A DNA stretch of 64,000 bases from Rhodocyclus tenuis (GCF_014197755.1 NZ_JACIGE010000008.1:62001-126000); one strand, 5' to 3'; positions 32,016 to 43,733 are shown, numbered from the stretch's first letter. The notes: generated from the sequence alone by a model not told the origin. A program made the numbers and translations.

Positions 32016-32849
32016 ATGAGCGACGCCATCAGCGAACTGCCGCCCGCCACTGACGCCGCCAGCGTGCCGGTCGCGCGCATCTACGGCCAGCCGATGGCGC
32101 AGCTGCCGCTCGACCTGTACATCCCGCCGGATGCGCTGGCGGTGATGCTCGACGCCTTCGAAGGCCCGCTCGACCTGCTGCTCTACCTGATCCGCAAGGC
32201 CAACGTGAATGTGCTCGACATTCCGATGGCGCCGCTGACCGTGCAGTACCTCGAGTACGTCGAGGCGATGCGCGTACATAACCTCGAGCTCGCCGCCGAC
32301 TATCTGGTGATGGCGGCGATGCTGATCGAGATCAAGTCGCGCATGCTCTTGCCGCGGCCGCCGGCCGAGAGCGGTGACGAGGCCGGCGATCCGCGTGCCG
32401 AACTGGTGCGCCGGCTGATCGAGTACGAGCAGATGAAGCTCGCAGGCCAGGAGCTCAATGCCTTGCCGCAGGCCGAGCGCGATTTCCATTGGGTCGAAAC
32501 CTGGGTCGAGAAGTCGCTGGCGGTGCGTCTGCCGGAAGTCAATGCCGACGATCTGCGCGCTGCCTGGGGCACTATCCTGCGCCAGGCGCGGCTGTCCTCG
32601 CACCACCGCGTGCAGCGCGAGGAGTTGTCGGTGCGCGAGCACATGGGCATCATCCTGCGCCACCTGCGCGAGGCGGGTGGCTTTGTCGAGTTCGTCGATC
32701 TGTTCGACACGACACTCGGACCGCGTATGCTGGTCGTGCATTTTCTGGCGATGCTTGAACTGGCGCGCGAGCATCTGCTTGAGCTGACGCAGGCCGAGAC
32801 CTTCGCCCCGATTTACGTGAGGATGACCGATGGCCGATCCGGCGCCTGA
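32016..32849 (+). CDS. scpA: Segregation and condensation protein A
   Basis: 277 residues. The kleisin N-terminus [36 protein letters not shown] (seen in two parts near residue 45) and the [21 protein letters not shown] helix are diagnostic. The C-terminal winged helix ends near RMTDG. It bridges the two Smc heads and binds ScpB. The ATG at 32016 lies 14 bases after trpS and the 3' end overlaps scpB by 20 bases. Confidence 0.95.
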   Translation: MSDAISELPPATDAASVPVARIYGQPMAQLPLDLYIPPDALAVMLDAFEGPLDLLLYLIRKANVNVLDIPMAPLTVQYLEYVEAMRVHNLELAADYLVMAAMLIEIKSRMLLPRPPAESGDEAGDPRAELVRRLIEYEQMKLAGQELNALPQAERDFHWVETWVEKSLAVRLPEVNADDLRAAWGTILRQARLSSHHRVQREELSVREHMGIILRHLREAGGFVEFVDLFDTTLGPRMLVVHFLAMLELAREHLLELTQAETFAPIYVRMTDGRSGA

Positions 32850-33462
32850 ACGCAGCCCCGAGCCGATGCCCGAAGCCATTGCTGCCGCCTTCTCCGATGC
32901 TGGCGGAGAGCTGCCGCCGCCTGCGGAAATCAAGCGGATTCTCGAGGCGGCGCTGCTGTCCGCGCAGCAGCCGCTGTCGACCAGCGAGCTGAGGAAACTG
33001 TTCGTCGACCGCATCGGCAGCGACGTGTTGCGCGTGCTGCTCGACGAATTGTGCGAGGAGTGGTCGACGCCGGCACGCCCGGTCGAGCTGCTGCGTCTGG
33101 CCAGCGGCTGGCGTTTCCGCACGCGTCCCGAATATTTGCCCTATCTTGAACGCCTGAACCCCGAAAAACCGCCAAAATACTCGCGCGCAGTGCTCGAAAC
33201 GCTGGCGATCATTGCCTACCGGCAACCGGTGACGCGCGGCGACATCGAGGAAATCCGCGGTGTGACCGTCGCCACGCAGGTGATCCGCACGCTCGAAGAG
33301 CGCGGCTGGGTCGATGTCGTCGGCCACCGCGATACGCCCGGTCGTCCGGCACTGTTTGCCACCACCAAGAAGTTCCTCGACGATCTCGGCCTGCGCGGCG
33401 TGAGCGAGTTGCCGCCGCTGGAACAGATCAACCCCACACTGGAAGAAGCCGATGGCCGCTGA
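32830..33462 (+). CDS. scpB: Segregation and condensation protein B
   Basis: 210 residues: tandem winged helices, with [21 protein letters not shown] (about 36) and [28 protein letters not shown] (about 118) as the family motifs. It dimerises on ScpA in the Smc-ScpAB condensin. It overlaps scpA at its start and rluB at its end (11 bases), which argues for one transcript. Confidence 0.95.
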   Translation: MADPAPERSPEPMPEAIAAAFSDAGGELPPPAEIKRILEAALLSAQQPLSTSELRKLFVDRIGSDVLRVLLDELCEEWSTPARPVELLRLASGWRFRTRPEYLPYLERLNPEKPPKYSRAVLETLAIIAYRQPVTRGDIEEIRGVTVATQVIRTLEERGWVDVVGHRDTPGRPALFATTKKFLDDLGLRGVSELPPLEQINPTLEEADGR

Positions 33463-34420
33463 GCCCCGCAAACCCCGACAAAAACCCGCTCCGCGCGTAC
33501 GCGCGGCGGCACCGACGCCGTTGCGGCAGGAAGATGTGCGCGAGGATCTTGGCGAGGTTCCCGCAACATCGGTGTCGCCACGGCGCTCACCGCGACCGGC
33601 GCATGATCCGTCAAAACGTGGCCGCCACCAGGAAGCGCCCGGCAAGCCCGAGCGTCTGCACAAGGCGCTGGCGCAGAGCGGACTCGGTTCGCGGCGCGAG
33701 ATGGAAGCGCTGATCATCGACGGCCGGGTCAACGTCAACGGCGAAACCGCCAGCGTCGGCCAGCTGGTCAGCCCCGGCGACCGCGTCAAGGTGAATGGCC
33801 GTCTGGTGCAGGTCAAGTTCTCCAATCGCCTGCCGCGCGTCATCCTCTATCACAAGCCGGAAGGCGAGATCGTTTCGCGCGACGATCCGGAGCACCGTCC
33901 GAGCGTCTTCAACGCGCTGCCACGCATGGCCGGTGGGCGCTGGGTAGCGGTTGGTCGTCTCGACTTCAATACCAGCGGCCTGTTGCTGTTCACCACCTCG
34001 GGTGAGCTTGCCAACCGTCTGATGCACCCGCGTTACAACCTCGTCCGCGAATACGCGGTGCGCGTTCTCGGCGAGATTTCGGATGAGTCGAAAAAGCGCC
34101 TGCTCGAAGGCATCGAACTCGAGGACGGTCCGGCGCAGTTCGCCTCTTTCGAGGACGCCGGCGGGCAGGGCGTCAATCACTGGTACCGCGTGTCGCTGTT
34201 CGAAGGGCGTAACCGCGAGGTACGGCGCATGTTCGAAAGCGTCGGTGCGGTCGTCAGCCGGCTGATGCGCGTGCGTTACGGTCCGTTTCCGCTGCCGCCT
34301 GGGCTGCGCCGCGGTCAGGTGCGCGAGCTCGATCCGGCCGAGGTCGAGAAGCTGCTCGCCGATTTCGATCTTGGCGAGCTGACGCCGGAGCGTCCGCAGC
34401 GTCGTTCGCCGCGCCGCTGA
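33452..34420 (+). CDS. rluB: Ribosomal large-subunit pseudouridine synthase B
   Basis: 322 residues. A basic, Pro-rich N-terminal 65 residues precede an S4 RNA-binding domain ([20 protein letters not shown]) and the RsuA-family catalytic domain. The catalytic aspartate is in [13 protein letters not shown] (about residue 170), with [11 protein letters not shown] later. E. coli RluB modifies 23S rRNA U2605. It ends the PHP-to-rluB gene run; a Pro/Arg-rich tail follows. Confidence 0.93.
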   Translation: MAAEPRKPRQKPAPRVRAAAPTPLRQEDVREDLGEVPATSVSPRRSPRPAHDPSKRGRHQEAPGKPERLHKALAQSGLGSRREMEALIIDGRVNVNGETASVGQLVSPGDRVKVNGRLVQVKFSNRLPRVILYHKPEGEIVSRDDPEHRPSVFNALPRMAGGRWVAVGRLDFNTSGLLLFTTSGELANRLMHPRYNLVREYAVRVLGEISDESKKRLLEGIELEDGPAQFASFEDAGGQGVNHWYRVSLFEGRNREVRRMFESVGAVVSRLMRVRYGPFPLPPGLRRGQVRELDPAEVEKLLADFDLGELTPERPQRRSPRR

Positions 34421-34533
34421 CGCCGCGGCAAGCTGCCCGACGAGGCCGGCCGCGCGTCGCCCGAGGCGGCGGCAGTCAGGGCGTTTTCCTTGCGCGCCGG
34501 GCACGGCAGGCTGCTGGCCGGCCGTCGCTGCGA

Positions 34534-34562
34534 TTTACGCTGCCTTCATTTGCCGCTATAAT
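34534..34562 (+). promoter_or_regulatory. Promoter of the rimP-nusA-infB operon
   Basis: -35-like TTTACG (34534-34539), 17-base spacer, perfect -10 TATAAT (34557-34562). The start would fall near 34569, giving an about 80-base leader before rimP that contains two terminator-like hairpins. Confidence 0.75.
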
Positions 34563-34579
34563 CGCGTTTTCTTCCGCTG

Positions 34580-34610
34580 GCGCTTTGTTTCCCAAGGGCG
34601 CGGTTTTTTT
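34580..34610 (+). terminator. Leader hairpin 1 with U-run, upstream of rimP
   Basis: GCGCTTTG (34580-34587) can pair with CAAGGGCGC (34593-34601) with G-U pairs and a bulge; GG and seven Ts follow (34604-34610). It lies between the promoter and the rimP start, so it would terminate or attenuate the operon's own transcript. Confidence 0.55.
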
Positions 34611-34615
34611 CGGGG

Positions 34616-34637
34616 ATGGGCGTTTCGCCCATTTTTT
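34616..34637 (+). terminator. Leader hairpin 2 with U-run, upstream of rimP
   Basis: Perfect 7-base stem ATGGGCG / CGCCCAT with a TTT loop (34616-34632) followed by five more Ts. It ends 11 bases before the rimP ATG. With hairpin 1 it forms a tandem attenuator-like leader. Confidence 0.75.
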
Positions 34638-34647
34638 ATTTGTGGCG

Positions 34648-35088
34648 ATGAATTTGCGTGAACTCATAGAACAGACGGTCGTCGGCCTCGGCTTCGAGCT
34701 CGTCGATCTCGAGCAAAGCCCGCGTGCTCGCGTGCTGCGCCTCTTTATCGATACGCAGGCGAAGCCGGGCGGTATCGATGTCGAGGACTGTGCTCTGGTC
34801 AGCAATCAGCTGTCGCGCGTGCTCATGGTCGAGAATATCGACTATGACCGTCTCGAAGTGTCGTCCCCGGGACTGGACCGGCCGCTGACGCGTCCGGCGG
34901 ATTTTGAGCGCTTTGCCGGCGCCGAGGTGCATCTGCGTTTGCGCTTGCCGGTGGCCGGGCGACGCAATTTCAACGGCGTCCTGCTCGGTTTGCAGGACGG
35001 CAAGCTAGGCCTGCGGATCGACGGGGTGGAAACCACGATCGATCTCGAGAATGTCGACAAGGCACGGCTGGTGCCGAAGTTCGATTAG
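34648..35088 (+). CDS. rimP: Ribosome maturation factor RimP
   Basis: 146 residues. The motifs [21 protein letters not shown] (about 15) and [21 protein letters not shown] (about 72) are typical. It assists 30S assembly. The ATG at 34648 gives the conserved MNLRELIEQ start. First gene of the rimP-nusA-infB-rbfA-truB operon; nusA begins 44 bases on. Confidence 0.95.
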   Translation: MNLRELIEQTVVGLGFELVDLEQSPRARVLRLFIDTQAKPGGIDVEDCALVSNQLSRVLMVENIDYDRLEVSSPGLDRPLTRPADFERFAGAEVHLRLRLPVAGRRNFNGVLLGLQDGKLGLRIDGVETTIDLENVDKARLVPKFD

Positions 35089-35132
35089 CGCACGGATTTG
35101 ATGAGCAGGCAGGACGAGGAGGAATCAAAATA

Positions 35133-36605
35133 ATGAGCCGCGAAATTTTGCTGCTGGTGGATGCGCTGGCCCGAGAAAAAAACGTCACTCGCGACATCGT
35201 TTTCGGTGCGCTTGAGCTTGCACTCGCCTCGGCGACGAAGAAGCGCATCAGTGATGATGCCGATGTACGTGTTTCCGTCGATCGCGATACCGGCGACTTC
35301 GAGAGTTTCCGGCGCTGGCTGGTGACGGCCGACGAGGAGTTCGAGGACGCTGCACTGCAGGTGTCGTTGTCCGAAGCCCGTGAGCAGGACGCCGAGGTCG
35401 AGGTCGGTGATTACCTCGAAGAAACGCTTGAGCCGATCGACTTCGGTCGCATCGGTGCGCAGGCGGCCAAGCAGGTCATCCTGCAGAAGATCCGCGACGC
35501 CGAGCGCGAGCAGATTCTGGCCGACTTCCTCGAGCGCAAGGAATTCCTGGTGACCGGCACGATCAAGCGCATGGAGCGCGGTTCGGCGATCATCGAAGCC
35601 GGCAAGATGGAAGCGCTGCTGCCGCGCGACCAGATGATTCCGCGCGAAAACCTGCGCGTCGGCGATCGTGTCAAGGCTTTCCTGCTGCGTATCGACCGTT
35701 CGCCGCGTGGTCCGCAGCTGATCCTGTCGCGTACGGCACCCGAATTCATCATCAAGCTGTTCGAACTCGAAGTTCCCGAAGTTGATGACGGCCTGCTCGA
35801 AATCAAGGCGGCCGCCCGTGATCCCGGCGTGCGTGCCAAGATTGCCGTCAAGTCGAACGATCAGCGCATCGATCCGATCGGTACCTGTGTCGGCATGCGC
35901 GGCACGCGCGTCACGGCAGTGACCAACGAGCTCGCCGGCGAGCGTGTTGACATCATCCTCTGGTCGGCTGATCCGGCGCAGTCGGTGATCGGCGCGCTGG
36001 CGCCGGCCGAAGTCAGCTCGATCGTTGTCGATGAAGACAAGCACAGCATGGATGTCGTAGTCGATGACGACAACCTCGCCATCGCCATCGGTCGTGGCGG
36101 TCAGAACGTGCGGCTTGCTTCTGAACTGACCGGCTGGACGATCAACCTGATGACCGAGGAAGAGTCGAAGACCCGCGCCGAAGCCGAAACGGCGGCGACG
36201 CGTGTCCTCTTCATGGAAAAGCTCGATGTCGACGAGGATGTCGCCAATATCCTGATCAACGAAGGCTTCTCGGCGCTGGAAGAAGTCGCCTACGTGCCGC
36301 TATCGGAAATGCTGGAGATCGAGGCTTTCGACGAAGACGTCGTGCAGGAACTGCGTGAGCGTGCCCGTAACGTGCTGCTCACCGAGGCGATTGCGACCGA
36401 AGAACAACTCGAGGATGTTGCCGAAGACATGCTGGCGCTCGAGGGGATGGACAAAGCGCTGGCGGCGAAACTTGCTGCCGGCGGCGTAAAGACGCGCGAC
36501 GATCTTGCCGACCTGTCGGTCGACGAGCTGACCGAAGTCGCGGGAATCGATGCGGAACGTGCCAAACAACTGATTACCACGGCGCGTGCGCATTGGTTCG
36601 AATAA
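35133..36605 (+). CDS. nusA: Transcription termination/antitermination factor NusA
   Basis: 490 residues. An N-terminal RNA-polymerase-binding domain (1-125), S1 (about 135-200), two KH domains (with [20 protein letters not shown] and [16 protein letters not shown]) and two C-terminal acidic helix-hairpin-helix repeats (about 365-490) are all present, as in E. coli. GAGGAGGAATC lies upstream of the ATG. NusA enhances pausing and hairpin termination and in E. coli represses its own operon, which fits the tandem hairpins in this leader. Confidence 0.96.
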   Translation: MSREILLLVDALAREKNVTRDIVFGALELALASATKKRISDDADVRVSVDRDTGDFESFRRWLVTADEEFEDAALQVSLSEAREQDAEVEVGDYLEETLEPIDFGRIGAQAAKQVILQKIRDAEREQILADFLERKEFLVTGTIKRMERGSAIIEAGKMEALLPRDQMIPRENLRVGDRVKAFLLRIDRSPRGPQLILSRTAPEFIIKLFELEVPEVDDGLLEIKAAARDPGVRAKIAVKSNDQRIDPIGTCVGMRGTRVTAVTNELAGERVDIILWSADPAQSVIGALAPAEVSSIVVDEDKHSMDVVVDDDNLAIAIGRGGQNVRLASELTGWTINLMTEEESKTRAEAETAATRVLFMEKLDVDEDVANILINEGFSALEEVAYVPLSEMLEIEAFDEDVVQELRERARNVLLTEAIATEEQLEDVAEDMLALEGMDKALAAKLAAGGVKTRDDLADLSVDELTEVAGIDAERAKQLITTARAHWFE

Positions 36606-36624
36606 GCAAAGATGAGGAACTGAC

Positions 36625-39540
36625 ATGGCGCAATCAACCGTTGCCCAATTCGCCGCCGACCTGAAGATGCCGGCCGGCTCGCTGCTCGAGCAGCTCAGCC
36701 GCGCTGGCGTGAGCAAGGAAAAGCCGGAAGACGTGGTTTCCGAGCAGGACAAGACGCGTTTGCTCGACTACCTGCGTCGTTCGCACGGCGACGCCCAGGC
36801 GAAGACGAAGATCACCCTGACGCGCAAGGAAACTTCCGAGATCCGCGCGCATGACTCGTCGGGCAAGTCACGTACGGTTCAGGTCGAGGTGCGCAAGAAG
36901 CGCGTGCTCGTCAAGCGCGATGCGCAAGGCGGTCCGCTCGAAGCGCCTGAAGTTCCCGTTTCCGCAGTTCCCGAGATCGTCGCCGAAGCTGCGCCGGTCG
37001 TCGCGACGCCGGCGCCGATGGCGCCTGCGCCGGCTGCCAGTGCCCCCGCTCCGGCGCCGGAAGTGAAGCCGGAAGTCAAGGTCGAGGCGCCGGTTGTTGT
37101 TGCGGCAGCGGTCGTTCCAGTGCCCGAACCCGTTGCCGAGCCGGTGGTGCCGGCTGTTGCCGCCAAGCCGGCCGAAGTCGCGCCCGCACCGGCCGCGCCC
37201 GCGGCAACGCCCGTCGCCACTGCGCCGAAGCCCCAAGGAAAACCGGCCCCCGCTGCAGCGACGCGTCCGGCAGCGCCGGGCCAGGCGCCCGCCGCGCCGC
37301 GCACCGTGCGCACCGTGGTCACACGCGCTTCGATCATTGGCGAAGATCAGCAACGCCTGCGTGCCGAGGAAGAGCGTCGTCACGCCGAACTGCGTGCACG
37401 CCAAGAAAAGGAATTGCAGGACAAGCTCGAACGCAGTGCCGAGTTGGTGCGGCTGAAGCGCGATGCCGAACAGAAGGCCGTCGTCGCGAAAGCCGCCGAA
37501 GTCGCCAAGCAGGTTGCGGCGCAGACGGCGAACGATCGTCCGGCCGAGGAAAAGCCGGCAGCGCGTCCGCCCGCACGTGCCGGCGAAGGCGACAAGAAGC
37601 CGGGCGGCGCCGACAAGAAGGGCGGCGGAACCTGGAAGAACGAAGGCGCCAACAAGCGTCCCGGACTGCGTACGCGCGGTGCCACGGGCGGTTCCGGCTG
37701 GCGCGATGGCGCCCGTCACGGCAAGCGTCATGGCCGCGGCGACGACGATGAGAGCAGCTTCCAGGCGCCCGTCGAACCGGTGGTGCGCGACGTACACGTG
37801 CCGGAAACGATTTCTGTCGCCGACCTGGCGCACAAGATGTCGGTGAAAGCGACCGAGCTGATCAAGGCCCTGATGAAGATGGGCTCGATGGTGACGATCA
37901 ATCAGGTGCTCGACCAGGAAACGGCGATGATTCTCGTCGAGGAACTGGGGCACAAGGCGTTTGCCGCCAAGCTCGACGATCCTGACGCCTTCCTTGATGA
38001 GAGCGGCGAACAGGCGGCCGATGCGGTTCTCGAATCGCGGGCGCCGGTGGTGACCGTCATGGGTCACGTCGACCACGGCAAGACCTCGCTGCTCGACTAC
38101 ATCCGCCGTACCCGCGTCGCCAGTGGCGAGGCCGGCGGCATCACCCAGCACATCGGTGCCTACCACGTCGAAACCGAACGCGGCGTCGTCACCTTCCTTG
38201 ATACCCCGGGTCACGAAGCCTTTACGGCAATGCGTGCCCGCGGTGCCAAGGCCACCGACATCGTCATTCTGGTGGTTGCTGCCGACGACGGCGTGATGCC
38301 GCAGACGCGCGAAGCGATCCACCATGCCAAGGCGGCCGGCGTGCCGATCGTCGTCGCCATCAACAAGATTGACAAGCCCGATGCCAACCCGGATCGCGTC
38401 AAGCAGGAACTCGTCGCCGAACAGGTCGTTCCGGAAGAATACGGCGGCGATTCGCCGTTCATCTCGGTGTCGGCGAAAACCGGCGCCGGTATCGATGAAC
38501 TGCTCGAGAACCTGCTGCTGCAGGCTGAAGTGCTTGAGCTGAAGGCGGCCAAGGAAGCGCCGGCCAAGGGCCTGATCATCGAAGCGCGTCTCGACAAGGG
38601 TCGTGGTCCGGTGGCGACGATGCTGGTCCTCTCCGGCACGCTGCGTCAGGGCGATGTGCTGCTCGCCGGGCAGGTGTTCGGTCGCATCCGCGCCATGCTC
38701 GACGAAAACGGCAAGCCTATCAAGGAAGCCGGGCCGTCGATTCCGGTCGAAATTCTCGGCCTCTCCGATGTGCCGGCTGCCGGCGAAGAAGCACTGGTGC
38801 TCGCCGACGAGCGCAAGGCGCGCGAAATCGCGCTCTTCCGTCAGGGCAAGTTCCGCGACGTCAAGCTGGCTCGCCAGCAGGCTGCCAAGCTCGAAACCAT
38901 GTTCGAGCAGATGGGCGAGGGCGAGGTCAAGTCGCTGGCGCTGATCGTCAAGGCCGACGTGCAGGGTTCGCAGGAAGCACTGGTTCAGTCGCTGGTCAAG
39001 CTGTCCACCGGCGAAGTCCGCGTCAATATCATCCACGCCGGCGTCGGTGCGATCAGCGAGTCGGACGTCAATCTGGCGCAGGCCTCGAAGGCTGTGGTCA
39101 TCGGTTTCAACACGCGCGCCGATGCCGGTGCACGCAAGGCGGCCGAGGCTTTTGGCGTCGATATCCGCTACTACAACATCATTTACGACGCGGTCGACGA
39201 GGTAAAGGCCGCGCTGTCCGGGATGTTGTCGCCGGAGAAGCGTGAAGCGGTCATCGGCATGGTCGAGGTGCGTCAGGTCTACGTCATTTCGCGCGTTGGC
39301 ACGATCGCCGGCTGCTACGTGCTCGACGGCCTGATCAAGCGCAATTCGCGTGTCCGTCTGCTGCGCAACCATGTCGTGCAGTGGGACGGCGAACTCGAGT
39401 CGCTGAAGCGTTTCAAGGACGACGTCAAGGAAGTCAAGGCCAACTACGAGTGCGGTCTGTCGCTGAAGAACAGCAACGACATTCAGGAAGGTGACCAGCT
39501 CGAGGTCTATGAAATCCAGGAAATTGCGCGGACGCTCTAA
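36625..39540 (+). CDS. infB: Translation initiation factor IF-2
   Basis: 971 residues. IF2_N helix ([16 protein letters not shown]), a long Ala/Pro-rich low-complexity linker (about 105-380), a second IF2_N ([20 protein letters not shown], about 392), then the G domain with [15 protein letters not shown] and NKID (about 480-590). Domains II-IV follow and end in [12 protein letters not shown]. It brings initiator tRNA to the 30S. It lies 19 bases after nusA. Confidence 0.97.
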   Translation: MAQSTVAQFAADLKMPAGSLLEQLSRAGVSKEKPEDVVSEQDKTRLLDYLRRSHGDAQAKTKITLTRKETSEIRAHDSSGKSRTVQVEVRKKRVLVKRDAQGGPLEAPEVPVSAVPEIVAEAAPVVATPAPMAPAPAASAPAPAPEVKPEVKVEAPVVVAAAVVPVPEPVAEPVVPAVAAKPAEVAPAPAAPAATPVATAPKPQGKPAPAAATRPAAPGQAPAAPRTVRTVVTRASIIGEDQQRLRAEEERRHAELRARQEKELQDKLERSAELVRLKRDAEQKAVVAKAAEVAKQVAAQTANDRPAEEKPAARPPARAGEGDKKPGGADKKGGGTWKNEGANKRPGLRTRGATGGSGWRDGARHGKRHGRGDDDESSFQAPVEPVVRDVHVPETISVADLAHKMSVKATELIKALMKMGSMVTINQVLDQETAMILVEELGHKAFAAKLDDPDAFLDESGEQAADAVLESRAPVVTVMGHVDHGKTSLLDYIRRTRVASGEAGGITQHIGAYHVETERGVVTFLDTPGHEAFTAMRARGAKATDIVILVVAADDGVMPQTREAIHHAKAAGVPIVVAINKIDKPDANPDRVKQELVAEQVVPEEYGGDSPFISVSAKTGAGIDELLENLLLQAEVLELKAAKEAPAKGLIIEARLDKGRGPVATMLVLSGTLRQGDVLLAGQVFGRIRAMLDENGKPIKEAGPSIPVEILGLSDVPAAGEEALVLADERKAREIALFRQGKFRDVKLARQQAAKLETMFEQMGEGEVKSLALIVKADVQGSQEALVQSLVKLSTGEVRVNIIHAGVGAISESDVNLAQASKAVVIGFNTRADAGARKAAEAFGVDIRYYNIIYDAVDEVKAALSGMLSPEKREAVIGMVEVRQVYVISRVGTIAGCYVLDGLIKRNSRVRLLRNHVVQWDGELESLKRFKDDVKEVKANYECGLSLKNSNDIQEGDQLEVYEIQEIARTL

Positions 39541-39972
39541 GTGAAGGCAGGCAAGAGCTTTTCCCGCAAGGACCGGGTGACAGAGCAGATCCGGCGCGAG
39601 CTGGCGGAGTTGATCCGCAGCGAGCTGAAGGATCCGCGCGTTGGCATGGTTAGCCTGACCGGCGTCGAACTGACGCCGGACTACGCGCATGCCAAGGTCT
39701 TCTTCAGTACGCTGGCCGACGCCGAGCATCTGCCGGCGGTGCAAACAGGGCTCGATACCGCTTCGGGTTTCCTGCGCCGCGAGTTGTTCCGGCGCGTGCG
39801 CATCCACACCACGCCGCAACTGCATTTTGTCCATGACCGCTCGCTCGAGCGCGGCGCCGATCTGTCGAAGCTGATCCAGGAAGCCGCCGCGCTCTCCGAT
39901 CAGACGCCGCTTGAAGATATGGATGGCGAGGGCGGCGAGCCAGACGAAACGACAGGTTCCGCCGCGTCTTGA
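39541..39972 (+). CDS. rbfA: Ribosome-binding factor A
   Basis: 143 residues. The KH-like core has [46 protein letters not shown] (in parts, from residue 11) and [25 protein letters not shown]. It begins with GTG immediately after the infB stop codon, so re-initiation is likely. An acidic tail follows. It acts in 30S maturation. Confidence 0.94.
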   Translation: MKAGKSFSRKDRVTEQIRRELAELIRSELKDPRVGMVSLTGVELTPDYAHAKVFFSTLADAEHLPAVQTGLDTASGFLRRELFRRVRIHTTPQLHFVHDRSLERGADLSKLIQEAAALSDQTPLEDMDGEGGEPDETTGSAAS

Positions 39973-40862
39973 GCACAAGCGGCCGCCGCTGGCGGCGCGT
40001 CGACGGCGTACTGCTGCTCGACAAGCCATCCGGCATGACTTCGAACGCCGCGTTGCAATCAGCGCGGCGTCTCTTTCAGGCGGCGCGTGGTGGTCACACC
40101 GGCACGCTTGACCCGCTCGCCACCGGTCTGTTGCCACTCTGCTTCGGTGATGCGACCAAGTTTTCCGCCGACCTGTTCGAGGCCGACAAGACCTACGAAG
40201 CCGATCTGCGCTTCGGTCAGCGCACCGATACCGGCGATGCCGAAGGCTTGGTGATCGAGGAGCGTTCCGTCGCTTTCTCGGCCGCTGATCTTGACGCCGT
40301 GCTTGCCCGCTTTCGCGGACCGCAGCAGCAGATTCCGCCGATGTATTCGGCACTCAAGCGCAACGGCCGTCCGCTCTACGAGTTGGCGCGACAGGGCATC
40401 GAAGTGGCGCGTGAGTCCCGCGCCGTGACCATTCATGCGCTCGATCTGCTTGAGTTGGGTGCGCGCAGCTGTCGCCTGCGCGCGACGGTTAGCAAGGGAA
40501 CCTACATCCGCACGCTTGCTGAGGACATCGGCGAAGCACTTGGCTGCGGCGCGCATCTGACGGCTTTGCGCCGTACCGCGATCGCCGGTCTGCGGGTCGA
40601 GGACGCGAGCACGCTGGAGATGCTAGCGGAGCTTGACGATGACGCCCGCCTGGCGCTGCTGGCGCCGCCCGATGCCTTGCTGCAGTCGCTGCCGGCGGTG
40701 CATCTGGCCGGCCCGGCGGCGACGCGTTTTGCGCAGGGGCGCGCGGTGGCCGCCGGCGCGCCGCCCGGCCGTTGTCGTGTCTATGCCGACGGACGCTTGC
40801 TCGGTCTTGGCGAAGGCAAGGACGATGGCACGGTGCAGCCGCGCCGACTGGTCTGCGCCTGA
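39969..40862 (+). CDS. truB: tRNA pseudouridine(55) synthase TruB
   Basis: 297 residues. The catalytic aspartate is in [16 protein letters not shown] (about residue 45), and the N-terminal [15 protein letters not shown], the middle [22 protein letters not shown] and the [13 protein letters not shown] end of the core are diagnostic; a C-terminal PUA-like part follows. A TTG start at 39969 overlaps the rbfA stop by 4 bases (TTGA); no ATG gives the conserved N-terminus. It makes pseudouridine 55 in the T loop. Confidence 0.94.
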   Translation: MSTSGRRWRRVDGVLLLDKPSGMTSNAALQSARRLFQAARGGHTGTLDPLATGLLPLCFGDATKFSADLFEADKTYEADLRFGQRTDTGDAEGLVIEERSVAFSAADLDAVLARFRGPQQQIPPMYSALKRNGRPLYELARQGIEVARESRAVTIHALDLLELGARSCRLRATVSKGTYIRTLAEDIGEALGCGAHLTALRRTAIAGLRVEDASTLEMLAELDDDARLALLAPPDALLQSLPAVHLAGPAATRFAQGRAVAAGAPPGRCRVYADGRLLGLGEGKDDGTVQPRRLVCA

Positions 40863-40985
40863 GCTCGCCTTGCCGTCAACGTGCCAAATGCGGCGCTGAG
40901 GCAACGCACCAGGATGTCGGCGCGTGGCAACTGTATTTTTCAGGTGCCGCCGCACCGCGCGCCATGGCCCGCGGGACGATTCAGC

Positions 40986-41015
40986 TTGCCGGCACTTGTT
41001 CGGCGCCGCTATAAT
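40986..41015 (+). promoter_or_regulatory. rpsO promoter
   Basis: -35 TTGCCG (40986-40991), 18-base spacer, perfect -10 TATAAT (41010-41015). The transcript would begin at a 7-base hairpin CTCGCTT/AAGCGAG (41022-41039) and have an about 90-base leader, a plausible site for S15 self-regulation. The 250-base gap from truB to rpsO holds no gene. Confidence 0.72.
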
Positions 41016-41112
41016 CCACGGCTCGCTTCGCCAAGCGAGGATGGTCCTTTACTAATCTGGCGCGGGCTCTATCAAACCGGGGCTGCGTCGTTTTCATGAA
41101 AGAGAGTTTGAG

Positions 41113-41382
41113 ATGGCGATCAACGTCGCGCAAAAAGCGCAAATCATGACCGATTACCAGCGTGCTACCGGTGACACGGGGTCTCCCGAAGTCCAGGTGG
41201 CACTGCTGACCGCACGCATCAATGACCTCACTGGTCACTTCAAGGAGCACGTCAAGGATCACCACTCGCGTCGCGGTCTGCTGCGCATGGTGAGCCGTCG
41301 TCGCAAGCTGCTTGACTACCTCAAGCGCACGAACGCCCAAGGCTATCGCGCGCTGATCGAACGTCTGGGCCTGCGCAAGTAA
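41113..41382 (+). CDS. rpsO: 30S ribosomal protein S15
   Basis: 89 residues, the family length. Typical stretches are [20 protein letters not shown] and [21 protein letters not shown]. Contacts 16S rRNA helices 20-22. The leader hairpin and the strong downstream hairpin at 41440 frame it as in E. coli rpsO-pnp. Confidence 0.97.
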   Translation: MAINVAQKAQIMTDYQRATGDTGSPEVQVALLTARINDLTGHFKEHVKDHHSRRGLLRMVSRRRKLLDYLKRTNAQGYRALIERLGLRK

Positions 41383-41439
41383 GTCACGCCGCCGCTTTGT
41401 ATCCATTGCGGTCGGGCATGCAGATGCATCGCATCGACG

Positions 41440-41480
41440 ACAGCGGCCAGCCCATGTCGGGCTGCGCCGCTGTTTTCGTT
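41440..41480 (+). terminator. Long hairpin between rpsO and pnp
   Basis: A 14-base stem: ACAGCGGC plus CAGCCC (41440-41453), 5-base loop, GGGCTG, one bulged C, GCCGCTGT (41466-41473), then TTTTCGTTT. In E. coli this intergenic region holds the rpsO terminator and an RNase III processing site for pnp autoregulation; the same double role is plausible here. Confidence 0.72.
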
Positions 41481-41556
41481 TCAGCCATTGGCGCGTCGGG
41501 TAATTGCGTACCGGAGTCGTGGGTGCGCGCGCGCCGAATTCATGAGAAAGGGAACA

Positions 41557-43668
41557 ATGTTTAACGTCGCCAAGAAAACCTTCACTTACGGTGCCCATCA
41601 GGTCACGCTCGAAACCGGTGAAATCTCCCGGCAGGCCGGTGGTGCCGTCATGGTGTCGGTGGATGACACGGTCGTTCTGGTCACCGTTGTCGGTGCCCGT
41701 GCCGCCAAGCCCGGTCAGGACTTCTTTCCGCTGACCGTCGATTACGTCGAAAAGACTTACGCTGCCGGCAAGATCCCCGGTGGCTTCTTCAAGCGCGAAG
41801 GCCGTCCTTCGGAAAAGGAAACGCTGACCTCGCGCCTGATCGACCGGCCGCTGCGTCCGCTGTTCCCGGACGGCTTCTACAACGAAGTCCAGGTCGTCGC
41901 GACGGTGATGTCGCTCAACCCGGAAATCGATCCGGACATCCCGGCACTGATCGGCGCTTCCGCTGCGCTGGCCATTTCGGGCATCCCGTTCAACGGCCCG
42001 ATCGGTGCGGCACGCGTCGGCTATATCGACGGCGCCTACGTGCTCAACCCGACCTTGACGCAACTGAAGACCAGCGCGCTGGATCTGGTTGTCGCCGGTA
42101 CGTCGTCGGCGGTGCTGATGGTCGAGTCGGAAGCCAAGGAGCTGTCCGAAGAGGTGATGCTCGGTGCCGTCGTTTTCGGTCACGACCAGATGCAGGCGGC
42201 GATCAACGCCATCAACGATCTGGTGGAAGAAGCCGGCAAGCCCGAATGGGACTGGGTCGCCGCACCGCGCAACGAAGCGCTGGTTGCGCGCCTCAACGAA
42301 CTGGTCGACGCCGACCTGCAGGCCGCCTACAACATCACCAACAAGCAGCAACGCAGCCAGCGCGTCAAGGAAATCGCCGCGAACGCCGTTGCCGTGCTGA
42401 CTGCCGGTGAGGACGCGCCCGATGCCAACACGGTAAAGAACCTGTTCTTCGAAGTTGAAGCGAAGATCGTTCGTGGCCGCATCCTCTCCGGCGAGCCGCG
42501 TATCGACGGTCGCGACACGCGCACCGTTCGTCCGATCGCCATCCGTTCCGGCGTTCTGCCGCGTGCGCACGGTTCGTCGCTGTTCACCCGTGGCGAAACG
42601 CAGGCGCTGGTGGTTGCCACGCTTGGCACCGGCCGCGACGAGCAGATCATTGATGCGCTCGCTGGCGAATACCGCGAGCGTTTCATGCTGCACTACAACA
42701 TGCCGCCCTACGCCACCGGTGAATGTGGTCGCGTCGGTTCGCCGAAGCGCCGCGAAATCGGCCACGGTCGTCTGGCCAAGCGCGCGCTGATCGCCGTGCT
42801 GCCGAAGGCGGAAGACTTCTCCTACACGATGCGCGTCGTTTCGGAAATCACCGAATCCAACGGCTCCAGCTCGATGGCATCTGTCTGCGGCGGTTCGCTG
42901 GCGCTGATGGACGCCGGCGTGCCGCTGAAGGCGCACGTCGCCGGTATCGCCATGGGCCTGATCAAGGAAGGCAACCGCTTCGCGGTGCTGACCGACATCC
43001 TCGGCGATGAAGATCACCTCGGCGACATGGACTTCAAGGTTGCCGGTACCGACGGCGGCGTCACTGCGCTGCAGATGGACATCAAGATCCAGGGCATTAC
43101 CAAGGAAATCATGCAGGTGGCGCTGGCGCAGGCCAAGGACGCGCGTCTGCACATCCTCGGCCAGATGCAGGCTTCGATGTCCGGTCACCGCGAAGAGGTG
43201 TCGACCTACGCGCCGCGTCTGTACACGATGAAGATCAATCCGGAAAAGATCCGCGACGTGATCGGCAAGGGCGGCGCGGTCATTCGTGCCATCACCGAAG
43301 AGACCGGCACCACCATCGACATCCAGGACGACGGTACGATCACCATCGCTTCGGTCAGCGGCGAAGCCGCCGATGCAGCGAAGAAGCGCATTGAGGCGAT
43401 CACCGCCGACGTCGAAGTCGGCAAGGTCTATGAAGGTACCGTGCTCAAGCTGCTCGACTTCGGTGCCATCGTCAGCATCCTGCCGGGTCGTGATGGCCTG
43501 CTGCACATCTCGCAGATCGCCAACGAGCGCGTCAATCAGGTCTCCGATTACCTCAAGGAAGGCCAGAAGGTTCGCGTCAAGGTGCTGGAAGCCGACGAGA
43601 AGGGTCGTGTCCGTCTGTCGATGAAGGCGCTGGCAGCTGAAGAAGCAGCGGCGGCTGCCCAGTCCTAG
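41557..43668 (+). CDS. pnp: Polyribonucleotide nucleotidyltransferase (PNPase)
   Basis: 703 residues. Two RNase PH cores (about 10-225 and 320-545, the second with [21 protein letters not shown]), an all-alpha linker, then KH ([21 protein letters not shown] split at residue 560) and S1 ([20 protein letters not shown]). The ATG at 41557 with AAAGGGA upstream gives [12 protein letters not shown]. It degrades RNA 3'-5' by phosphorolysis in the degradosome. Confidence 0.97.
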   Translation: MFNVAKKTFTYGAHQVTLETGEISRQAGGAVMVSVDDTVVLVTVVGARAAKPGQDFFPLTVDYVEKTYAAGKIPGGFFKREGRPSEKETLTSRLIDRPLRPLFPDGFYNEVQVVATVMSLNPEIDPDIPALIGASAALAISGIPFNGPIGAARVGYIDGAYVLNPTLTQLKTSALDLVVAGTSSAVLMVESEAKELSEEVMLGAVVFGHDQMQAAINAINDLVEEAGKPEWDWVAAPRNEALVARLNELVDADLQAAYNITNKQQRSQRVKEIAANAVAVLTAGEDAPDANTVKNLFFEVEAKIVRGRILSGEPRIDGRDTRTVRPIAIRSGVLPRAHGSSLFTRGETQALVVATLGTGRDEQIIDALAGEYRERFMLHYNMPPYATGECGRVGSPKRREIGHGRLAKRALIAVLPKAEDFSYTMRVVSEITESNGSSSMASVCGGSLALMDAGVPLKAHVAGIAMGLIKEGNRFAVLTDILGDEDHLGDMDFKVAGTDGGVTALQMDIKIQGITKEIMQVALAQAKDARLHILGQMQASMSGHREEVSTYAPRLYTMKINPEKIRDVIGKGGAVIRAITEETGTTIDIQDDGTITIASVSGEAADAAKKRIEAITADVEVGKVYEGTVLKLLDFGAIVSILPGRDGLLHISQIANERVNQVSDYLKEGQKVRVKVLEADEKGRVRLSMKALAAEEAAAAAQS

Positions 43669-43705
43669 GAAAGCACGCAAGCCGCGACGCAAGTCGCGGC
43701 ATGAA

Positions 43706-43733
43706 AAAGGGACGCCGCGGCGTCCCTTTTTTA
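43706..43733 (+). terminator. Terminator after pnp
   Basis: AAAGGGACGCC (43706-43716)-GC-GGCGTCCCTTT (43719-43729) then TTTATT. A second hairpin, CCGCGAC-GCAA-GTCGCGG (43682-43699), lies just before it. The A and T tracts flank both sides, so it can also end dksA transcription from the other strand. Confidence 0.85.

Noticed and set aside
36868-40353. A 1161-codon open frame on the minus strand opposite infB-rbfA-truB
   Set aside because: It is antisense to well-conserved genes with unmistakable motifs; its composition (His/Arg/Asp-rich) is that of a GC-rich shadow frame.
40981-43692. A 903-codon minus-strand frame opposite rpsO and pnp
   Set aside because: Shadow frame; it crosses two known genes and a terminator.
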